Part shown: positions 34,343 to 42,925 of the stretch, in pieces
Numbering within the stretch: position 1 is the stretch's first letter
Layout of the letters: each line of letters opens with the position of its first letter
Source of the DNA: Alistipes sp.
GTDB lineage: Bacteria; Bacteroidota; Bacteroidia; Bacteroidales; Rikenellaceae
Assembly (NCBI GenBank): GCA_020026335.1
Contig: JAHHQO010000001.1
Span: 265,629-329,628, forward strand
Direction of reading: 5' to 3'
Length of the DNA stretch: 64,000 nt
Position numbers and translations under genes: made by a program
The notes under the pieces: generated by a model
What the model was told of the DNA's origin: nothing
Seen by the model: the letters and a program-made list of their open reading frames with translations, nothing else
The model's database searches: none

Positions 34343-34382
34343 CATTCTCAATAAATCGGAAATTATAATAATCAAGTATATT

Positions 34383-35867
34383 ATGGCAAAGGAACTTAAA
34401 GACCTCACCAAATCCGACGACAATTATTCGCGTTGGTATAACGAATTGGTGGTAAAGGCTGGTTTGGCAGAGACTTCGGCCGTGCGCGGTTGCATGGTCA
34501 TTAAACCTTATGGCTATGCCATTTGGGAGAAGATGCACGATGTGTTGGACAAGATGTTCAAGGAGACAGGCCATCAGAACGCCTACTTCCCCTTGTTTAT
34601 CCCCAAGTCGTTCTTCTCGAAGGAGGCTCACCACGTTGAGGGTTTCGCCAAGGAGTGCGCCGTTGTGACCCACTACCGTCTGAAGAACGACCCCCACGGT
34701 AACGGTATCGTGGTTGATCCCGATGCAAAGTTGGAGGAGGAGCTCATCGTACGCCCCACCTCGGAGACCATCATCTGGAATACCTACAAGAACTGGATTC
34801 AGTCGTACCGTGACCTCCCCATCCTCTGCAATCAGTGGGCCAATGTGGTTCGCTGGGAGATGCGTACCCGTCTGTTCCTGCGTACCGCAGAGTTCCTGTG
34901 GCAGGAGGGCCACACGGCACACGCCACCCGCGAGGAGGCCATTGCCGAGGCCGAGAAGATGATTAACGTCTACCGCGACTTCGCCGAGAATTGGATGTCA
35001 CTGCCCGTCATCGTGGGTCACAAGTCACCCAACGAGCGTTTCGCAGGTGCCGAGGATACCCTCACCATCGAGGCTCTCATGCAGGACGGTAAGGCTTTGC
35101 AGAGCGGTACTTCGCACTTCCTGGGTCAGAACTTCGCCAAGGCATTCGATGTGCAGTTTGTCAATAAGGAGGGCAAGCGCGACTACGTGTGGGCTACCTC
35201 GTGGGGCGTTTCTACCCGTCTGATGGGTGCGCTCATCATGGCTCACTCGGACAACAACGGTCTGGTACTGCCTCCGAAGTTGGCTCCCATTCAGGTCGTG
35301 ATGGTCCCCATCTACAAGACCGAGGAGCAGCTCAAGGCCATCGTAGAGCGTTTCGAGGCTATCGCCGCACAGCTCAAGGCCAAGGGCATCAGCGTGAAGA
35401 TTGACGACCGCGACAATGTACGTCCCGGCTTCAAGTTCTCGGAGTACGAGTTGAAGGGTGTGCCTGTTCGTCTGGCCATGGGTGGCCGCGACATGGAGAA
35501 CAATACCGTGGAGCTGGTTCGCCGCGATACTCTGGAGAAGGAGACCGTATCGCAGGAGGGTCTGGTGGAGTTGGTCGAGAAGCTGATGACCGACATCCAG
35601 CAGAACATCTTCAAGAAGGCTTACGACTACCGCCAGTCGATGATTACCAAGGTCGATACCTGGGAGGAGTTCAAGCGCGTACTCGACGAGAAGGGTGGTT
35701 TCATCTCTGCTCATTGGGACGGTACCGTGGAGACCGAGGTGGCTATCAAGGACGCTACCAAGGCCACTATCCGTTGTATCCCCTTCGATGTGGAGGAGGA
35801 AGAGGGTAAGTGTATCTTCACCGGCAAACCTTCGCACCGCCGCGTATTGTTCGCACGCAGCTACTAA
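34383..35867 (+). CDS. proS: Prolyl-tRNA synthetase, archaeal/eukaryotic-like type
   Basis: 494 aa from MAKELKDLTKSDDNYS. An upstream in-frame ATG at 34323 lies before the promoter -7 box, so it cannot be used. Class II motifs are present (motif 2 VVRWEMRTRLFLRTAEF; the Pro-specific EGHTAHATREEA; motif 3 GVSTRLMGALIMAHSD). It lacks the editing insertion of the bacterial type and ends in the C-terminal zinc-like domain of the archaeal type, with a terminal Tyr (VLFARSY). Charges tRNA-Pro. Confidence 0.96.
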   Translation: MAKELKDLTKSDDNYSRWYNELVVKAGLAETSAVRGCMVIKPYGYAIWEKMHDVLDKMFKETGHQNAYFPLFIPKSFFSKEAHHVEGFAKECAVVTHYRLKNDPHGNGIVVDPDAKLEEELIVRPTSETIIWNTYKNWIQSYRDLPILCNQWANVVRWEMRTRLFLRTAEFLWQEGHTAHATREEAIAEAEKMINVYRDFAENWMSLPVIVGHKSPNERFAGAEDTLTIEALMQDGKALQSGTSHFLGQNFAKAFDVQFVNKEGKRDYVWATSWGVSTRLMGALIMAHSDNNGLVLPPKLAPIQVVMVPIYKTEEQLKAIVERFEAIAAQLKAKGISVKIDDRDNVRPGFKFSEYELKGVPVRLAMGGRDMENNTVELVRRDTLEKETVSQEGLVELVEKLMTDIQQNIFKKAYDYRQSMITKVDTWEEFKRVLDEKGGFISAHWDGTVETEVAIKDATKATIRCIPFDVEEEEGKCIFTGKPSHRRVLFARSY

Positions 35868-35891
35868 TCTGTCCGCGCGACACAACGATAG

Positions 35892-35926
35892 AGAGTTCCG
35901 TCCTTGGGGGCGGAACTCTTTTTTTT
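35892..35926 (+). terminator. Terminator of proS
   Basis: Perfect 9-bp stem AGAGTTCCG/CGGAACTCT (35892-35900 with 35911-35919) followed by a T-run. Confidence 0.9.
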
Positions 35927-36387
35927 ACCCTTTCGTGGGGCGGTTTCTTCGCCCCGACGGCTGATTTTGGTACACGAATTGAGGGGAAATTCTCTGCCGG
36001 TTGAGGTATGCAGATTGGAGCGACAGAAATTTCGCAAATTTTGTTTTTTTCCTAAAAAGTTGCTATATTGCAACCGTTATGCGGTAGTAAAAAGACCCGA
36101 TTCCTGCTCCGGCGACGCGAAGTCGCAGCACGCAGGAGGCTGCAAAAGTGGTTCGGGAGCGGATTACAGAGGCGCACGGGAGCGGCGGTCGGCGGTTCGA
36201 ATATGAACGGCAGGACGGTTCGGGAGTGGTCGCCGGTAGTTTGTGACGAATGAAGAAATGGTAGCCGAAAGGACTGAAAAAGTCGCGAGGGCGAAAGACC
36301 GCAAAAAAAATTAATTAAACAACTAAAAATCGATTGCCTATAGATACAAATCTCTACTCTGAATAATAAATAATAGGAGGAAAGAGT
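35927..36387. other. Upstream region of the ECF sigma factor
   Basis: About 460 bases with no supported gene. A TTTG, 20 nt, TATATTGC array around 36040-36072 lies within an inverted repeat GTTGC-tatatt-GCAAC (36059-36074); it is one base off the promoter consensus and could start a leader of about 310 nt. The part 36110-36240 is G-rich filler. Confidence 0.4.
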
Positions 36388-36972
36388 ATGAATGTACAAG
36401 TATTAAGTGATAAAGTGTTGCTTAATCACTACCTTTCAGGTGACCGAAGTGCAATATCCCAGCTCATCGACCGTCACAGTCGTCGTGTGAGGGATTATAT
36501 CAACATGATGGTCAAAGACCGTGATGTTGCCGAGGATATATTTCAAGAGACTTTTATTAAAGTTGTCAAGGTAATTGACGACGGGCGTTATATGGACAAT
36601 GGCAAATTCTTGTCATGGGTACTTCGTATTGCCCATAATCAGGTGATAGACCATTTCCGTTCGCAGAAACAAAACAAGGCCGTCTCGGAATCCGAATCGG
36701 GATACGATGTGCTGGGCAGCCTGCGCTTCGCGGAGAAAACCGTTGAGGACGACATGGTGAGCCGTCAGATTGAGAGCGACATCCGCCACCTGGTGGAGTT
36801 GTTGCCCGACGAGCAGAAAGAGGTGGTTATGATGCGTTATTTTTCGGGTCTGAGCTTCAAGGAGATTGCCGAGCAGACCGATGTGAGCATCAATACCGCT
36901 TTGGGACGTATGCGTTATGCACTGATTAATCTCAGACGCATGATAAAAGAAAAAAATATTATTCTGTGCTGA
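36388..36972 (+). CDS. ECF-type RNA polymerase sigma factor
   Basis: 194 aa. Region 2 is at about 25-92 (DRDVAEDIFQETFIKVVKVI, then FLSWVLRIAHNQVIDHFR), region 4 at about 130-185 (LLPDEQKEVVMMRYFSGLSF, then DVSINTALGRMRYALINLR). A strong purine-rich ribosome site (GGAGGAAAGAG) precedes the ATG, uncommon in this phylum. No FecR-type anti-sigma gene and no SusCD locus follow; instead a 48-aa acidic peptide gene lies 63 nt downstream. Confidence 0.93.
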   Translation: MNVQVLSDKVLLNHYLSGDRSAISQLIDRHSRRVRDYINMMVKDRDVAEDIFQETFIKVVKVIDDGRYMDNGKFLSWVLRIAHNQVIDHFRSQKQNKAVSESESGYDVLGSLRFAEKTVEDDMVSRQIESDIRHLVELLPDEQKEVVMMRYFSGLSFKEIAEQTDVSINTALGRMRYALINLRRMIKEKNIILC

Positions 36973-37035
36973 TATTTTGTACAATAAAATCCGAGGGCCT
37001 GCGTTTTATATGCAGAAAACCAAAACAGAGGGCCT

Positions 37036-37182
37036 ATGGAGGATTTGGACATGAACAGCGTTTCAGATAATGACATCTCTGACGATGAAATATTGTTGAT
37101 GGAGGAGGTGATTCAAGACGATGCAGACCTGTATTTTCTGAACCACTATCTGACGGAGATATTTCGCAACGGAGATATTTAA
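37036..37182 (+). CDS. Acidic 48-aa peptide downstream of the ECF sigma factor
   Basis: The product starts MEDLDMNSVSDNDISDDE and continues with a second acidic block (MEEVIQDDADLYFLNHY). About a third of the residues are Asp or Glu. No family recognised. It lies between the sigma gene and a clear terminator (37203-37235) on the same strand, so it is very likely in the same transcript. Acidic composition and position suggest a possible regulator of the sigma factor, an inference only. Confidence 0.65.
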   Translation: MEDLDMNSVSDNDISDDEILLMEEVIQDDADLYFLNHYLTEIFRNGDI

Positions 37183-37202
37183 GGGTTAATTTTTTGATGG
37201 GA

Positions 37203-37235
37203 GAAGGGTGTTGTGAGACACCCTTCGTTTTTTTT
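37203..37235 (+). terminator. Terminator of the sigma factor operon
   Basis: 9-bp stem GAAGGGTGT/ACACCCTTC (37203-37211 with 37218-37226), then eight Ts. Confidence 0.9.
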
Positions 37236-37470
37236 GTATGACGGTGAGGGCGCGTTCTGTGGCTGTGGCTGTACTTGCTCTTGCGAAAATCGTCCTTGCC
37301 TGCCGTCCTGCACCGCACTACGCACCGACTCACGCTCGACCCCAATGCCTGCTCCCGTGCGCCACCGTCCTCGCGCACCATGTCTGCGCCTTGTAAACCC
37401 TCCGCACCCAACTTTGCACCCAGCACCGTGTGCGCCCTCCCCCGCACCCTCGCGAGCAAATACAAAAAAA
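37236..37470. other. C-rich intergenic filler
   Basis: No supported gene. The plus strand is rich in C and poor in A. It resembles, loosely, the stretch 38230-38390 before the second tRNA-Glu (shared ATGTCTGC, CACCGTCC and CGTGTGCG words). Confidence 0.5.
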
Positions 37471-37471
37471 T

Positions 37472-37499
37472 AAGCGACCACACATTGTGTAGTCGCTTT
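37472..37499 (-). terminator. Terminator of the first tRNA-Glu
   Basis: Hairpin formed by AAGCGACCACACA and TTGTGTAGTCGCTT; on the minus strand it is followed by ATTTTTTTG. Confidence 0.85.
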
Positions 37500-37502
37500 T
37501 GG

Positions 37503-37574
37503 TAGTGGATAGGGGATTCGAACCCCTATGTCATGCGTGAGAGGCATGTATCCTAGCCCTTAGATGAATCCACC
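37503..37574 (-). tRNA. tRNA-Glu(CTC), first copy
   Basis: 72 nt plus an encoded CCA (37500-37502). Acceptor GGTGGAT pairs with ATCCACT (one G-U), discriminator A. The anticodon stem-loop ATGC-CTCTCAC-GCAT gives CTC (Glu, GAG). T arm AGGGG-TTCGAAT-CCCCT. Identical to the copy at 38417-38488. Confidence 0.95.
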
Positions 37575-38385
37575 ATTAGGTTTTTTTTGACGGTGCAAAG
37601 ATAAATTCTTTTTTCTTATCTGCCAAATTTTTTTTCATCAGTTTGTTCAATTTATTTGTCAAATGTGGCTCTCCGTGCGTCTGAACGGGATTTTTGCGAT
37701 GAAAAAATATGCGATTTCCTGCCGTCGGGTGGTAAATTTCCCTATTGGAAAGGGCGGTTTTGCCCGTTTGGGACGGTGAAAAGTGTAGAAATCTGACGGA
37801 GGGGTGCATGAAATACGCCCTGTCGGGGCGAATTTTACCCCGATTTGTGAGGTCGGGGTGGCAGTTCAAGCGGAGTGTTTGTCTGGAAAACGCAATGCCG
37901 ATGTCGCACCATGCGCGTGCTTTCTCTCTGCGCGCGTGCTGTCTCATTGCGCCATCTCTCCCTGCGTTCCTTGCGCCCTCGTGGCCGCCCACAAGGCAGA
38001 TACCTTGTGTTTCTCACGTACAGCCGCGAGTAACCATCCACACGCTCCATATTTGCCCCCTGTGTTCGCCGCACAGACACTATATATATAAGTGCCGTTC
38101 GCTTGCCATATTCAGCGTTTCGGGTCTCTGTGGGGCATTGCCACGCGTTTGGTGTCCCGCACGCCCGACTGCATCGCAAACTCGCAGTCGCACCCGATGC
38201 AACGGCATGAGAGTCGTGTATCGCCCTGCGTCCGCGCATCATGTCTGCCTGCATCGCCCGCCACCGTCCATGCTTGCCCTTCCGCCCGTCTGCGCCCGGT
38301 ACTCGCGCTCCGTGTCCGTGCCTTGTGCTCTGCACCACGTGTGCGCACCTCGCCCTCGCACCTTCGCGTGCAAACACAAAAAAAT
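37575..38385. other. Spacer between the two tRNA-Glu genes
   Basis: About 810 bases without a supported gene. It holds the first tRNA-Glu promoter and a long C-rich, low-complexity stretch (about 37860-38390) similar in style to 37236-37470. A 224-codon open frame runs through it but is Ser/Arg/Pro/Cys-rich with no likeness to a protein. Confidence 0.5.
37596..37627 (-). promoter_or_regulatory. Promoter of the first tRNA-Glu
   Basis: Minus strand: TTTG (37624-37627), 20 nt, TATCTTTG (37596-37603). Full match to consensus. Confidence 0.8.
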
Positions 38386-38413
38386 AAGCGACTACACATT
38401 GTGTAATCGCTTT
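38386..38413 (-). terminator. Terminator of the second tRNA-Glu
   Basis: Hairpin AAGCGACTACACA/TTGTGTAATCGCTT with a T-run on the minus strand; two bases differ from the copy after the first tRNA-Glu. Confidence 0.85.
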
Positions 38414-38416
38414 TGG

Positions 38417-38488
38417 TAGTGGATAGGGGATTCGAACCCCTATGTCATGCGTGAGAGGCATGTATCCTAGCCCTTAGATGAATCCACC
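38417..38488 (-). tRNA. tRNA-Glu(CTC), second copy
   Basis: Identical to 37503-37574, 914 bp away, including the encoded CCA (38414-38416). Same anticodon CTC. Confidence 0.95.
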
Positions 38489-38507
38489 ATTGCTTTTTTT
38501 GACGTTG

Positions 38508-38539
38508 CAAATGTATGGACTTTTTTCTTTCCTGCCAAA
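38508..38539 (-). promoter_or_regulatory. Promoter of the second tRNA-Glu
   Basis: Minus strand: TTTG (38536-38539), 20 nt, TACATTTG (38508-38515). Confidence 0.8.
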
Positions 38540-38641
38540 TTTTTGAGAATAAAATTTAAAAAAAAATGCAATTTCGCCCCTCCATGCGTGATGTTGGCGG
38601 TTTTTGAGTATATTTACCCTATCAAAAAACACTATTCTACG

Positions 38642-39397
38642 ATGAGAAAATTCCTACGCACAGCTCTCATGCTGGCAGCCCTTGCGGGTGCCACCTCGTG
38701 CAGCAACCATAAACTGCCCAAATTCGAAATCCTCGCCTTCGACACCATTGTCGGCAATCAGTCGGTGGGCTGCGATGTGAAATATCGTTTCATCACCATC
38801 GCCAATGCCGCGAAATCGGAGGTGCTCACGGGCATCGAACGCTCGAATATCGAGTATTTCTACGGCTTCGACAGCTATGACGGCCCCACGGAGGAGGCTG
38901 CGCGCGAGTCGCTCGACTGGATAAAGAACGAAATGGCGGAGCAGGAGCGTATCCGCCGCGAGATGCAGCTCGAACCCACGGACGGCGAGCGTACCGTACA
39001 TATCGAGAGCGAGAGCAATGTGACTGACTCGCTGCTCAACTATGCAATTTACCGCGCCACCTACCTGGGCGGTGCGCACGGCATGGAGGTGTCGGAGTAC
39101 CACACCTATTCGTTGAAAGACGGCTTCGAGTTGCGGGCCAAGGATTTGTTCCGCGCGGAGAAGATGGACGAGCTGGCACAGGCGGTCTATAAGAAGATTT
39201 GTGATAAATATGTGACCGAGGAGACCTCGTTGTCGGATGCCGGCTTCTTCAACGAGCCGATTTCGGTGACCGACAATTTCAAACTCACCCCCGAGGGCGT
39301 CACGTTCCACTACAATCCCTATGAGATTGGCTGCTACGCGCTGGGTAGTGTCGTTGTGGAGTTCACGTGGGAGGAACTGACTCCCTATCGAAAATAA
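38642..39397 (+). CDS. DUF3298 (RsiV-like) lipoprotein
   Basis: 251 aa from MRKFLRTALM; an in-frame ATG 99 bp upstream lies in the tRNA promoter region and is not preferred. Lipobox AGATSC with Cys20. The second half fits DUF3298 (YLGGAHGMEVSEYHTYSLKD; then EIGCYALGSVVVEFTWEEL), and the first half DUF4163-like. RsiV proteins bind lysozyme in Gram-positives, but in Bacteroidetes the role is unknown. Single-gene unit with its own terminator. Confidence 0.85.
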   Translation: MRKFLRTALMLAALAGATSCSNHKLPKFEILAFDTIVGNQSVGCDVKYRFITIANAAKSEVLTGIERSNIEYFYGFDSYDGPTEEAARESLDWIKNEMAEQERIRREMQLEPTDGERTVHIESESNVTDSLLNYAIYRATYLGGAHGMEVSEYHTYSLKDGFELRAKDLFRAEKMDELAQAVYKKICDKYVTEETSLSDAGFFNEPISVTDNFKLTPEGVTFHYNPYEIGCYALGSVVVEFTWEELTPYRK

Positions 39398-39426
39398 GCG
39401 ATTCAGGCGTGCGATATATCGCCAAG

Positions 39427-39459
39427 ACCGTCTGCCCGGTGGGTGGACGGTTTTTTTTT
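39427..39459 (+). terminator. Terminator of the DUF3298 lipoprotein gene
   Basis: Stem ACCGTCTGCCC/GGGTGGACGGT (39427-39437 with 39441-39451), then nine Ts. Confidence 0.85.
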
Positions 39460-39566
39460 GTGCCGTACGGGCGACAAGGGGAGAGTGTGCCGATGGAGCG
39501 GGAAAAAAGGTGAGAGGTGACGGTGGGCGGAGTGGCCGATGCGGAGGTTGGGCTGTGGATATAAAA

Positions 39567-39766
39567 TAAAAAAGGCCCGAATCTTGCGATTCAGACCTTT
39601 TTTTTCGTCAGGGCACCACCCCTTCCGAAAAATAGAGGTTTAATCGGAGGTATTCGACTCTTGGACGAGCACCGCCCTAAAGTCTTAGTAACCGCGAATT
39701 CGGTTACAACCTGCCGACTTCCTCAACCAACCTAAAACTACTAACCTAAATGAACCTTAAAACTTC
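39567..39766 (-). ncRNA. Small RNA A, about 200 nt (Bacteroidales-1-like candidate)
   Basis: No protein frame fits. On the minus strand a consensus promoter (39772-39803) is followed by a stretch starting near GAAGTTTTAAGGTTCATTTA and ending at a terminator (stem AAAGGCCCGAATC/GATTCAGACCTTT, 39571-39583 with 39588-39600, then Ts). The first about 45 nt are the same as those of RNA B at 40938, while the middle differs. Its span from promoter to terminator resembles how the Bacteroidales-1 RNA motif was defined, but I cannot confirm that family. The middle contains a possible stem GTAACCG/CGGTTAC. Confidence 0.65.
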
Positions 39767-39771
39767 GTGTG

Positions 39772-39803
39772 CAAAGATAAGGGCTTATTTTGGATTATGC
39801 AAA
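39772..39803 (-). promoter_or_regulatory. Promoter of small RNA A
   Basis: Minus strand: TTTG (39800-39803), 20 nt, TATCTTTG (39772-39779). Confidence 0.8.
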
Positions 39804-40359
39804 TATTTTATGAATATTATAAATATATTTAATAATTTGGTAACATTAGACCCCTTCAGAGTGTACTCCGAGGCCGATTTTGGACGCAAAAATTTTTGTT
39901 ACTTTTTTACGATTGTATATTTCGAAGGAAAGTTTTTGTGGCTTGAAACTGGTTTTTCCGCTGAAATAACTTTGAAACATTACGAAACGAAACCGAAACG
40001 AGGTTTTGAATTGAGAAAGCGGAAAACTGTGTGTTTCGGATAAAAAGTTAAATTTTGTCCTTTTCGTAATGTTAACATTCGCTTAACATTTCGGCGGAAA
40101 AAATGGGGTCGTCGGAGTGTTTTTGTGAATTTTCGGGGGAGTTGCACCTCAAAAACGAGGGCAAAGGTCGGCGCGGAGACGGAGGTTAGGCAGGCGTCTA
40201 CCCGAAAAATAATCGGAGAACGGAGAGGTGGTTTTCTCTGTTTTGAGGGCTTGTCTATGGGGGGGGCCGTGATGCCCGATTTCAGCCTTGTTTGCCAATC
40301 GGGAAAAAGGAAGTTTCGGACAATGACTGCGGAGGGGAAAGATGGGTTCGCTAATAGTA
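39804..40359. other. Intergenic region, no gene seen
   Basis: About 550 bases. The left half is AT-rich with a run of ACGAAACGAAACCGAAACG-like sequence near 39985; the right half is G-rich. No supported gene or RNA. Confidence 0.5.
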
Positions 40360-40557
40360 TTATAGTTTATCGTAGTACATGCAGTTGAACCCCACCATGA
40401 CACACGACGTGATTACCATACGTACAATACATATTATAATCCATTGCTTTTTTCGTAATTGTGTGGCTTTGTGCAGGTCTTTCCCGGCCGAAAAAAGAAT
40501 GTAAAGAAAAACGATATTCAGTACGGCGTATAATATTACAAATGTATGGTGTGTCAT
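40360..40557 (-). CDS. Small two-helix membrane protein
   Basis: 65 aa from MTHHTFVILYAVL. Two membrane helices (about 5-22 and 40-58) are joined by a basic hairpin (GKDLHKATQLRKKQ). An AGGAATT ribosome site lies just before the ATG, and a -7-like TAAATTTG lies upstream at 40645-40652 (minus strand). The longer in-frame start at 40692 is upstream of that box. No family recognised. It sits between two paralogous small RNA genes on the same strand. Confidence 0.5.
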   Translation of the reverse strand: MTHHTFVILYAVLNIVFLYILFSAGKDLHKATQLRKKQWIIICIVRMVITSCVMVGFNCMYYDKL

Positions 40558-40770
40558 AATTCCTGTAATCTGTTTCCTGCCCCGTGTCGGGCTGGTTTGT
40601 GGTGATGGGGTGCCGGCATCAGCCGACATATTCCCTCGATGTCCCAAATTTACACAAAAAATGAGGAGTTCTGCTGAATTTCTATCCCTCAAAAGATGAA
40701 TTTTTTGCTGGAAATAGCGGGGGAGTCCGTCTCCTCTGCACCGTCCATTCCTCCCGATGCACCACCGCCA

Positions 40771-40938
40771 AAAAATAAAAAAAGGCTCGGCAATGCCGAA
40801 CCTTTGTCTATTGCGTCACAACCGTAAAGGGTTGTGTAATAAGCAAAAAAAAAGGAAACTTTGGAATTTGGACCTCTCCAAAAACCTTTGTTTCCTCACC
40901 AACCTAAAACTACTAACCTAAATGAACCTTAAAACTTC
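40771..40938 (-). ncRNA. Small RNA B, about 95 or 165 nt
   Basis: Paralogue of small RNA A: promoter and first about 45 nt (forward 40897-40954) are the same as 39725-39782. After the shared part comes a hairpin (GGAAAC/GTTTCC arms at 40854-40859 and 40890-40895) followed on the minus strand by nine Ts, which may end a short form at about 40845. A further hairpin (40817-40836) and a terminator (40781-40805, then Ts) would end a long form. Confidence 0.6.
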
Positions 40939-40943
40939 GTGTG

Positions 40944-40975
40944 CAAAGATAAGGCGAAAATATATACCGTGCAAG
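40944..40975 (-). promoter_or_regulatory. Promoter of small RNA B
   Basis: Minus strand: CTTG (40972-40975), 20 nt, TATCTTTG (40944-40951). Confidence 0.7.
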
Positions 40976-41082
40976 TGTTTATTAAATTATTTCACAAAAT
41001 TTAACAATTTCTTTAGAAATGGAATTTCGCAAAATGTACGAATATGAGTGTTATATTGTTGAATATCAGTGTGATAATCGCT

Positions 41083-41868
41083 TTATTCGGCGCGATGTCC
41101 AAAATTGATGTACGACTGCCAAAAACGCCACATTTTCTTCTTGTTCCAGCTGTGACATCCCATCGGCAGCTGCTTGCCCGTGAGTCGATAGCAATATGAG
41201 GGGTTGGTGTCGAAGGCAAATTTCAGTGCTTCGTCAGTCGTGGGATAGTGAAAATCGGCGGGTACGGTCGCCCAAAAGACATCTTCGTTGTAGAGATGGT
41301 GGGGGGTGGCGATGTAACGCTCGATGGTCGCGCGCTTCTCCCGACAGATGCGGATAAACGATGATACCTTGCGCAGCGACAGACCGCCGTTGCCGATGCG
41401 GTCGTAGAGAATCTGTCGTGTGGCTGTGCCCGTACGCTTCGCCCATGTGCGGCGCAGACACATATACTGCTTCACGAGGGGCAGGTTGTACACCGCACGC
41501 TTGACCCACGGTGCTGCCACGCAGTCATAGCCTGTCGCGCACCATTTGTCCAGCTCATCGCGGAAAATCCATGCATCGGTGTGGCAGATGAGCAGGTAGT
41601 CCCACGCCTCGAACAGACGGTAGAATTCCTCGGAGAGCATCATGCGGTTGTAGCCCTGAATGCCGTTCTTGCGACCCAGCCATTCGTCCGTGACCCTCAC
41701 CACCGCCGCCGTGGGAACGAGACGCTCCACGGAGGAGATATCCAACCCCTCGGGGCAGAGCAGGGTGATGTCCCATTTCGAGAGCTGGCGCGTGTTGTTG
41801 ATTAAGGCCTGCGCCTCTTCATCGGGCAGTACGGTGCGGTAGATGGGTATGATGACGTTAATTTTCAT
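41083..41868 (-). CDS. DUF5672 protein, probable glycosyltransferase
   Basis: 261 aa from MKINVIIPIYRTVL; an in-frame ATG 30 bp upstream is less likely. DUF5672 marks: WDYLLICHTDAWIFRDELD (about 95-113), GNGGLSLRK, and NEDVFWATVP. The acidic motif and the fold pattern suggest a GT-A type sugar transferase, but the family is uncharacterised. A minus-strand -7 box (TATCTTTG, 41916-41923) lies upstream. It is divergent from a GT2 gene. Confidence 0.82.
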   Translation of the reverse strand: MKINVIIPIYRTVLPDEEAQALINNTRQLSKWDITLLCPEGLDISSVERLVPTAAVVRVTDEWLGRKNGIQGYNRMMLSEEFYRLFEAWDYLLICHTDAWIFRDELDKWCATGYDCVAAPWVKRAVYNLPLVKQYMCLRRTWAKRTGTATRQILYDRIGNGGLSLRKVSSFIRICREKRATIERYIATPHHLYNEDVFWATVPADFHYPTTDEALKFAFDTNPSYCYRLTGKQLPMGCHSWNKKKMWRFWQSYINFGHRAE

Positions 41869-42071
41869 TACAGGGTATATGGGTCGCGACACGGTCAAAC
41901 GACTTGAAATTAATCCAAAGATACAATTTTATTTCCATTTTGAAGAAGAAAATGCAAGAAAATACCCTCTCTGAGGCATCTTGAGGGAGTGTGCCGGAAT
42001 TTTGGTATTGACTGTGTCGAAAAAAATGTGTAGCTTACACACCAAAATTAACTCTTTATTTATCAATTCTA

Positions 42072-42860
42072 ATGACTGTATCACTGATTATTGCAACTTA
42101 TAATTGGCCCGATGCACTGCGTTTGTGTTTGGAGAGTGTGATGCGCCAGCGTGTGATGCCCGATGAGATTATTATTGCCGATGACGGTTCCGAAGCCCCT
42201 ACGCGCCAGGTGGTGGAGCATTACCGGGGTATTTCGCCTGTGCCCGTCATTCACGTATGGCAGGAGGACAAAGGCTTTCGTCTGGCAGAAATCCGCAACA
42301 AGGGGATTGCCGTAGCCAAGGGTCAATACATCATTCAAATCGATGGAGACCTGATTCTCAACGACCATTTCGTCTATGACCACAAACAAATGGCGGAACG
42401 CGGATATTTCGTGTCAGGCACCCGTGCGATGGTCAGCCCGACAAGGACACATGCGATGTTGCAGAGTAGATATTCACCGCTGAGATGGTATAGCGGCGGT
42501 GTGTATCATCGTTTGAACTCCATACGAAGCAGAGTGGGTCGATTGATATTTACCCGAATGGCGAAATATCGCTATGTCAAGGGGTGTAACATGGCTTTTT
42601 GGCGCGATGACCTGCTGAAGGTGAACGGCTATGACGAGAATTTCGTGGGCTGGGGTGGCGAGGACAACGATATTGCCATTCGTTTGGGCAATGCCGGAGT
42701 CATGAAGAAGCGCGTGAAGTTCCATTGCGTGGCCTTCCATCTCTTCCACGGCACCGAGCGTGACGAATCGAACCTTGAAGAGAATGAAGCCATTTGTGCC
42801 CGAAGTCAGAAAGACGGACGTCAGCGTTGCGAGAAAGGCGTTTCCCAACATCTGAAATAA
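42072..42860 (+). CDS. Family 2 glycosyltransferase
   Basis: 262 aa. The GT2 N-terminus MTVSLIIATYNWPDAL, the ADDGSE block (about 37-42), QIDGDLI with its DxD-type metal site, and the C-terminal galactosyltransferase-like block GYDENFVGWGGEDNDIAIRL. A cytosolic sugar transferase for surface glycans. Upstream lies a small inverted repeat TGTGTA-gct-TACACA (42027-42041) of unknown role. Confidence 0.9.
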   Translation: MTVSLIIATYNWPDALRLCLESVMRQRVMPDEIIIADDGSEAPTRQVVEHYRGISPVPVIHVWQEDKGFRLAEIRNKGIAVAKGQYIIQIDGDLILNDHFVYDHKQMAERGYFVSGTRAMVSPTRTHAMLQSRYSPLRWYSGGVYHRLNSIRSRVGRLIFTRMAKYRYVKGCNMAFWRDDLLKVNGYDENFVGWGGEDNDIAIRLGNAGVMKKRVKFHCVAFHLFHGTERDESNLEENEAICARSQKDGRQRCEKGVSQHLK

Positions 42861-42886
42861 CGATTCCCTCTGCGGGCGTAAACCAC

Positions 42887-42925
42887 ACAGCGTGGGGCAG
42901 TTTACTTTTTACTGCTCCACGCTGT
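42887..42925. terminator. Bidirectional terminator between two glycosyltransferase genes
   Basis: Stem ACAGCGTGGGGCAGT with ACTGCTCCACGCTGT (42887-42901 with 42911-42925, one mismatch). The stop codon of the minus-strand gene lies in its loop. Ts follow on the plus strand. Confidence 0.8.

Noticed and set aside
37745..38419. 224-codon plus-strand frame between the tRNA-Glu genes
   Set aside because: Overlaps the tRNA-Glu terminator, Cys/Pro/Arg/Ser-rich from C-rich filler, no likeness to a protein.
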